Source: UBA5066 sp046331465
Lineage (GTDB): Bacteria > Acidobacteriota > Thermoanaerobaculia > UBA5066
Direction of reading: 5' to 3'
Assembly (NCBI GenBank): GCA_046331465.1
Contig: JAXLQV010000001.1
Span: 1,984,001-2,048,000, forward strand
DNA length: 64,000 nucleotides
Under the pieces are notes generated by a model that ran no database searches, had not been told where the DNA came from, and was given only the letters and a program-made list of their open reading frames with translations. Positions 60,576 through 64,000 of the stretch are shown here, piece by piece (positions within the stretch are counted from its first letter, which is position 1; each line of letters opens with the position of its first letter). The position numbers and the translations under genes are program-made.

Positions 60576-61742
60576 ATGGCGCTTCCGCGCACCCTTTTCA
60601 CGTCCGAGTCGGTCACCGAGGGGCACCCGGACAAGATCGCCGACCAGATCTCCGACGGGATCCTCGACGCGATCCTCGCCGACGATCCCGACGGCCGGGT
60701 CGCCTGCGAGACGCTCGTCACGACCGGGACCGCCTTCATCGCCGGCGAGATCACGACGAAGACGTACGTCGACATCCCCCAGGTCGTCCGCGAGACGATC
60801 CGCGACGTCGGCTACACGCGGGCCAAGTACGGCTTCGACTACCAGACGTGCGCCGTCCTCTCGTCGATCGACAAGCAGTCGCCCGACATCGCGAGGGGCG
60901 TCGACCCCGGAGGGGCCGGCGACCAGGGGCTCATGTTCGGCTTCGCCGTCCGGGAGACCGAGGAGTTCATGCCGCTCCCGATCACCCTGGCGCACCGGCT
61001 GACGATGCGCCTCGCCGAGGCCCGCAAGTCGCACGACCTCGAGTGGCTCCGGCCCGACGGCAAGAGCCAGGTGACCGTGGAGTACGAGGGGAGCCGACCG
61101 GTCCGCGTCGACGCCGTCGTCGTCTCCACGCAGCACGCCGAGACGGTGCCGACGCTCGAGCTTCGGGAGGCGATCCGCGAGGAGGTCATCAAGCGGGTCG
61201 TTCCGGCCGCCCTCCTCGACGACGGGACGAAGTACCACATCAACCCGACGGGCCGCTTCGTCATCGGCGGACCGCAGGGCGACACCGGCCTGACGGGCAG
61301 GAAGATCATCGTCGACACGTACGGCGGCATGGGCCGCCACGGCGGCGGCGCCTTCTCGGGGAAGGACCCGACGAAGGTCGACCGGTCGGCGTCGTACATG
61401 GCCCGCTACATCGCGAAGAACCTCGTCGCCGCCGGTCTCGCGGACCGCGTCGAGGTCCAGCTCGCCTACGCCATCGGCGTGGCCGACCCGGTCTCGGTCT
61501 TCGTCGAGACGTTCGGGACGGAGAAGGTCGATCCCGCGATCCTCCCGGGGCTCGTCCGCGAGCACTTTCGGCTGACCCCGAAGGGGATCATCGAGGCGCT
61601 GAACCTCAAGCGCCCGATCTACAGGAAGACGGCCTCGTACGGCCACTTCGGGCGGAACCTGCCCGAGTTCACCTGGGAGCGGACCGACGTGGCCGAGCCC
61701 CTTGCCCGGGCGGCGGGACTCGCGGTTCCGGCGAAGGTCTAG
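60576..61742 (+). CDS. metK: S-adenosylmethionine synthetase
   Basis: 388 residues, the standard MetK length. FTSESVTEGHPDKIADQISD is the N-terminal ATP site, GAGDQGLMFGFA is the first and YGGMGRHGGGAFSGKDPTKVDRS the second signature. It makes SAM from methionine and ATP. AGGGAG precedes the ATG by eight bases. It has its own strong promoter and converges on the LptFG gene with a 4-bp gap. Confidence 0.97.
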   Translation: MALPRTLFTSESVTEGHPDKIADQISDGILDAILADDPDGRVACETLVTTGTAFIAGEITTKTYVDIPQVVRETIRDVGYTRAKYGFDYQTCAVLSSIDKQSPDIARGVDPGGAGDQGLMFGFAVRETEEFMPLPITLAHRLTMRLAEARKSHDLEWLRPDGKSQVTVEYEGSRPVRVDAVVVSTQHAETVPTLELREAIREEVIKRVVPAALLDDGTKYHINPTGRFVIGGPQGDTGLTGRKIIVDTYGGMGRHGGGAFSGKDPTKVDRSASYMARYIAKNLVAAGLADRVEVQLAYAIGVADPVSVFVETFGTEKVDPAILPGLVREHFRLTPKGIIEALNLKRPIYRKTASYGHFGRNLPEFTWERTDVAEPLARAAGLAVPAKV

Positions 61743-61746
61743 GAGT

Positions 61747-64000
61747 TCAGGTCCGGATACCGAGGAGGCCCCACCCGGCGCCGAGGGCGAAGAAGAGGTT
61801 GGCTCCCCAAGCCGCGAGGAGCGGCGGAAGGGAGCCCGCCTCTCCGCCCTTGTTGAGCGCGGCCCCGAGGACGAGGTAGGCGAGCCCGAGGAGCAGCGCG
61901 ATCCCGATCCCGGCGACGGCCCCCTTCTTCCCGTAGCGGAAGGCGAAGGGGAGGCCGACGAGCGTCAGAAGCAGGGGAGCCATCGTCACCGAGCTCTTCT
62001 GGTAGAGCCCGGTCGAGATCGCCGAGACGTCGGCCCCGGCCCTCCTCCGCAGGTCGATGAACCGGGCCAGCTCGAGGCTGTTCATCTGGTGCGGGTCGGC
62101 CCGGCCCGCGAGGAACGTCCGGGCCGCCTCCGGCGCCTCGACGAACGAGGTCCCTGCCTGCCTCAGGAAGAGCGAGCCGCCGTCGGCACCGAACGTCCTG
62201 GTCCAGCTGTCTGCCAGGGCGATCCCCTTGCCCGGGACGATCGTTCCCCGGGCCCCGTAGGTCTTCCGGAGGAGCTGGAAGGACGCGGGGTCGACCTGGA
62301 AGACGGTGACCCCGGTCACCGACGACGAACCCGGGTCCCACGTCTCGGCCGAGAAGAAACGGCCCGATTCCCCTCGAAGGAAGGAGCGCCAGGCGTCCGA
62401 AGTCGCCGCCGGCGGCCTGCCGAGAAGGACGTTTCGAAGCCGTTCGGCCTCCGCGGCCGACCGGGGCACGATCTGCTCCGCGAAGACGAAGAGCGCCGCA
62501 CCCGCGACGATCCCGAGGAGGAGGATCGAAGCGACCGATCGGAAGAGCGAGATCCCGTGGGACAGGAGTGCCGTCGACTCCGCGGACCGGACGAGCCCGG
62601 CAACCGCGATGAGCGCAGCGGCCGCGAAGGCCAGCGGGACCACGTCGACGAGGATCGGCGCGAGCTTGGCCTGGAAATAGCCGAGGATCGCGGTGACCGG
62701 CGGCCGGATCTTCGCGATGTCGTTCGAGATCTCGAGGTATTCGATGACGACGTAGAGCGCGAGGATCGACGCCAGGACGAGGACGAAGAGCTGGAGGAAT
62801 CGGCCTGCGACGTAGCGGTCCACGAGCCAGGCCCGCGTGACGATCGCCCTCTCGTCTTCCCGGGGCCTGCCTCCCGGGGTCGACGCCGCGGCGCCTCCCG
62901 GGGAGAGGCGGGGGCGGAGGCGTGCCAGGAAGGCCCCGAGGAATCCGCCCGCCCGGCCCTCGAACAGGGTCCGGTCCCGGCGAACCCGCCCGATGGCGAA
63001 GATGCCGAGGGCGACGAGGAGGAGGTTCGGGAGCCACATCGCGAAGAGAGGGGAGACGGATCCCTTGACCGCCCGCGCCTCGCCCGTTGCGTAGAGGATG
63101 TAGTAGCCGAGGACGATCGCCGTCGAGACGGCGAACCCGGCGGCCCGGCCTCCGCGCCGATTGACGACGCCGAGAGGGAGCCCGACGAGTCCGAAGACGA
63201 GACAGGCCGAGGGGAACGAGAACTTCTTGTGGACCTCGACCCAGGAGAGGCGCGACAGGACGGCGTCTCTCGTCGTGCGGGCCCGGTCGAGGAGCTCCCT
63301 CAGGGTCATTTCGCGCAACTGCTTGTCCGGACGTGTCTTGGCGAATCGATCCTTCGGGTTCGTATCGTCGAGGAGGATTCTCTGCGTCTTGTAGCCGGCC
63401 CGGTCGTACCCGCGCGCGTCAGGGCTGGTGTGGTGCGTCACGGCGTCCTCGAGGCGGAGCCAGAGGCGCCCCTCGGCTTCCTCGAGCTCGAGGGCGCCCC
63501 TGCGAGCCAGGGTGAGGCGCTCCCCATCCTGGGGGTTCGAATTGTCGACGACGATCAGCCCCTCCAGGCTGCGTCGGTCGGAGGAGGCCCGCTCGACGTA
63601 GATCCGGCGACCTCCGACCTCCTGGCTGAAGACTCCCGGCTGGATCCTCTGCGCGATCGCGAAGGTCGAGAGCTGGAGTCGCATGCCATAGAGGATCCGG
63701 TTCGTTCGTGGGACGACGATCGTCATGACGATCCCGGTCACGAGGGTGAAGAGGATGGCTAGGACGGCGATCGGCTTGTAGAGCGTGAAGAGGTCGACGC
63801 CGGCCGCCCGGAGCGCGATGAGCTCCGAATCCTGGCTCAGCCTCCCGACGCCGACGAGGATTCCGAGGAGGAACGCGATCGGGAGAGTCAGGACGACGAT
63901 GTGCGGGAGCGAGAAGGCGATGACGAGTCCGGTATCCAGGAGGGGGCGGGAGCTCTGGATCAGGAGCTCGCTGAACTGGACGATCCCGCGGATGAGCATG
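61747..64000 (-). CDS. LptF-LptG fusion, lipopolysaccharide export permease (N-terminus beyond window)
   Basis: The visible 750 residues contain two YjgP/YjgQ family permeases in one chain. The first (about 1-335) has LTLPIAFLLGILVGVGRLSQ and DSELIALRAAGVDLF, the LptF hallmark, a periplasmic jellyroll part, and helices ending near FAMWLPNLLLVALGIF. A polar linker of about 60 residues (RPRLSPGGAAASTPGGRPRE) leads to the second, which begins VDRYVAGRFLQLFVLVLASI and has a periplasmic domain and MAPLLLTLVGLPFAFRYGKKG, as in LptG. The ORF is open to the right edge, and the usual first 25-30 residues of LptF are missing, so the start lies outside. With LptB and LptC it extracts lipopolysaccharide from the inner membrane. 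Confidence 0.88.
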   Translation of the reverse strand, partial: MLIRGIVQFSELLIQSSRPLLDTGLVIAFSLPHIVVLTLPIAFLLGILVGVGRLSQDSELIALRAAGVDLFTLYKPIAVLAILFTLVTGIVMTIVVPRTNRILYGMRLQLSTFAIAQRIQPGVFSQEVGGRRIYVERASSDRRSLEGLIVVDNSNPQDGERLTLARRGALELEEAEGRLWLRLEDAVTHHTSPDARGYDRAGYKTQRILLDDTNPKDRFAKTRPDKQLREMTLRELLDRARTTRDAVLSRLSWVEVHKKFSFPSACLVFGLVGLPLGVVNRRGGRAAGFAVSTAIVLGYYILYATGEARAVKGSVSPLFAMWLPNLLLVALGIFAIGRVRRDRTLFEGRAGGFLGAFLARLRPRLSPGGAAASTPGGRPREDERAIVTRAWLVDRYVAGRFLQLFVLVLASILALYVVIEYLEISNDIAKIRPPVTAILGYFQAKLAPILVDVVPLAFAAAALIAVAGLVRSAESTALLSHGISLFRSVASILLLGIVAGAALFVFAEQIVPRSAAEAERLRNVLLGRPPAATSDAWRSFLRGESGRFFSAETWDPGSSSVTGVTVFQVDPASFQLLRKTYGARGTIVPGKGIALADSWTRTFGADGGSLFLRQAGTSFVEAPEAARTFLAGRADPHQMNSLELARFIDLRRRAGADVSAISTGLYQKSSVTMAPLLLTLVGLPFAFRYGKKGAVAGIGIALLLGLAYLVLGAALNKGGEAGSLPPLLAAWGANLFFALGAGWGLLGIRT

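Overview
The window is very GC-rich, with third codon positions almost all G or C, and nearly every base is coding. It comes from a Gram-negative bacterium: it carries an LptF/LptG lipopolysaccharide exporter, an O-antigen-type polysaccharide locus and TAT-exported and lipoprotein respiratory subunits. Alternative complex III next to an A2-type caa3 oxidase, an LptF-LptG fusion, very frequent 4-base ATGA/GTGA/TTGA gene overlaps and -10 boxes placed directly against start codons fit an aerobic Acidobacteriota-like organism. That phylum assignment is an inference; Myxococcota or Gemmatimonadota relatives are not excluded.

Region 1-18.6 kb is a surface polysaccharide region on both strands. It holds a cobalamin-binding radical SAM protein (cut by the left edge) with a nucleotidyltransferase, an SGNH hydrolase, a flippase, two Wzy/WaaL-like membrane proteins, a Wzz-like co-polymerase, five soluble glycosyltransferases, a GT39-like membrane glycosyltransferase, a polysaccharide deacetylase, a GNAT acyltransferase, an FkbM methyltransferase and a sulfatase-fold enzyme. 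Several convergent genes overlap at their 3' ends.

Region 18.7-31.0 kb is one long minus-strand respiratory operon, actA-B-C-D-E-F, an unknown membrane gene, a Sco copper chaperone, then coxB-A-C-D. It encodes a quinol:cytochrome c oxidoreductase (ACIII) and the caa3 oxidase that accepts its electrons. A 359-bp non-coding stretch with a palindrome and a direct repeat precedes it.

Region 31.4-39.2 kb has a coupled minus-strand trio (HMG-CoA-lyase-like enzyme, an unknown 110-residue protein, a MauG/peroxidase-type diheme cytochrome c). Divergent from it is a MacAB-like exporter operon with two different permeases, followed directly by a split TPP-dependent decarboxylase resembling sulfopyruvate decarboxylase. 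Region 39.2-50.1 kb holds a GAF-PP2C regulator, a fused ADP-forming acyl-CoA synthetase, glutamine synthetase without the adenylylation tyrosine, a one-domain asparaginase with a methyltransferase, a secreted unknown protein, and a tyrosine-degradation operon (HPPD, homogentisate dioxygenase) that runs into homoserine dehydrogenase.

Region 50.2-64 kb is mostly housekeeping: XerC/D recombinase, lytic transglycosylase, GMP synthetase, a glycine-rich RRM protein, DNA polymerase III alpha, a CCA-adding-type enzyme, RsmD, S-adenosylmethionine synthetase and a fused LptF-LptG cut by the right edge. No tRNA, rRNA, CRISPR array, insertion sequence or prophage was seen. The most notable items are the recurrent leaderless-type promoters, hairpin terminators without T-runs, the LptFG fusion, the act/cox operon with its unknown member, and the lyase/110-residue/diheme cytochrome trio.
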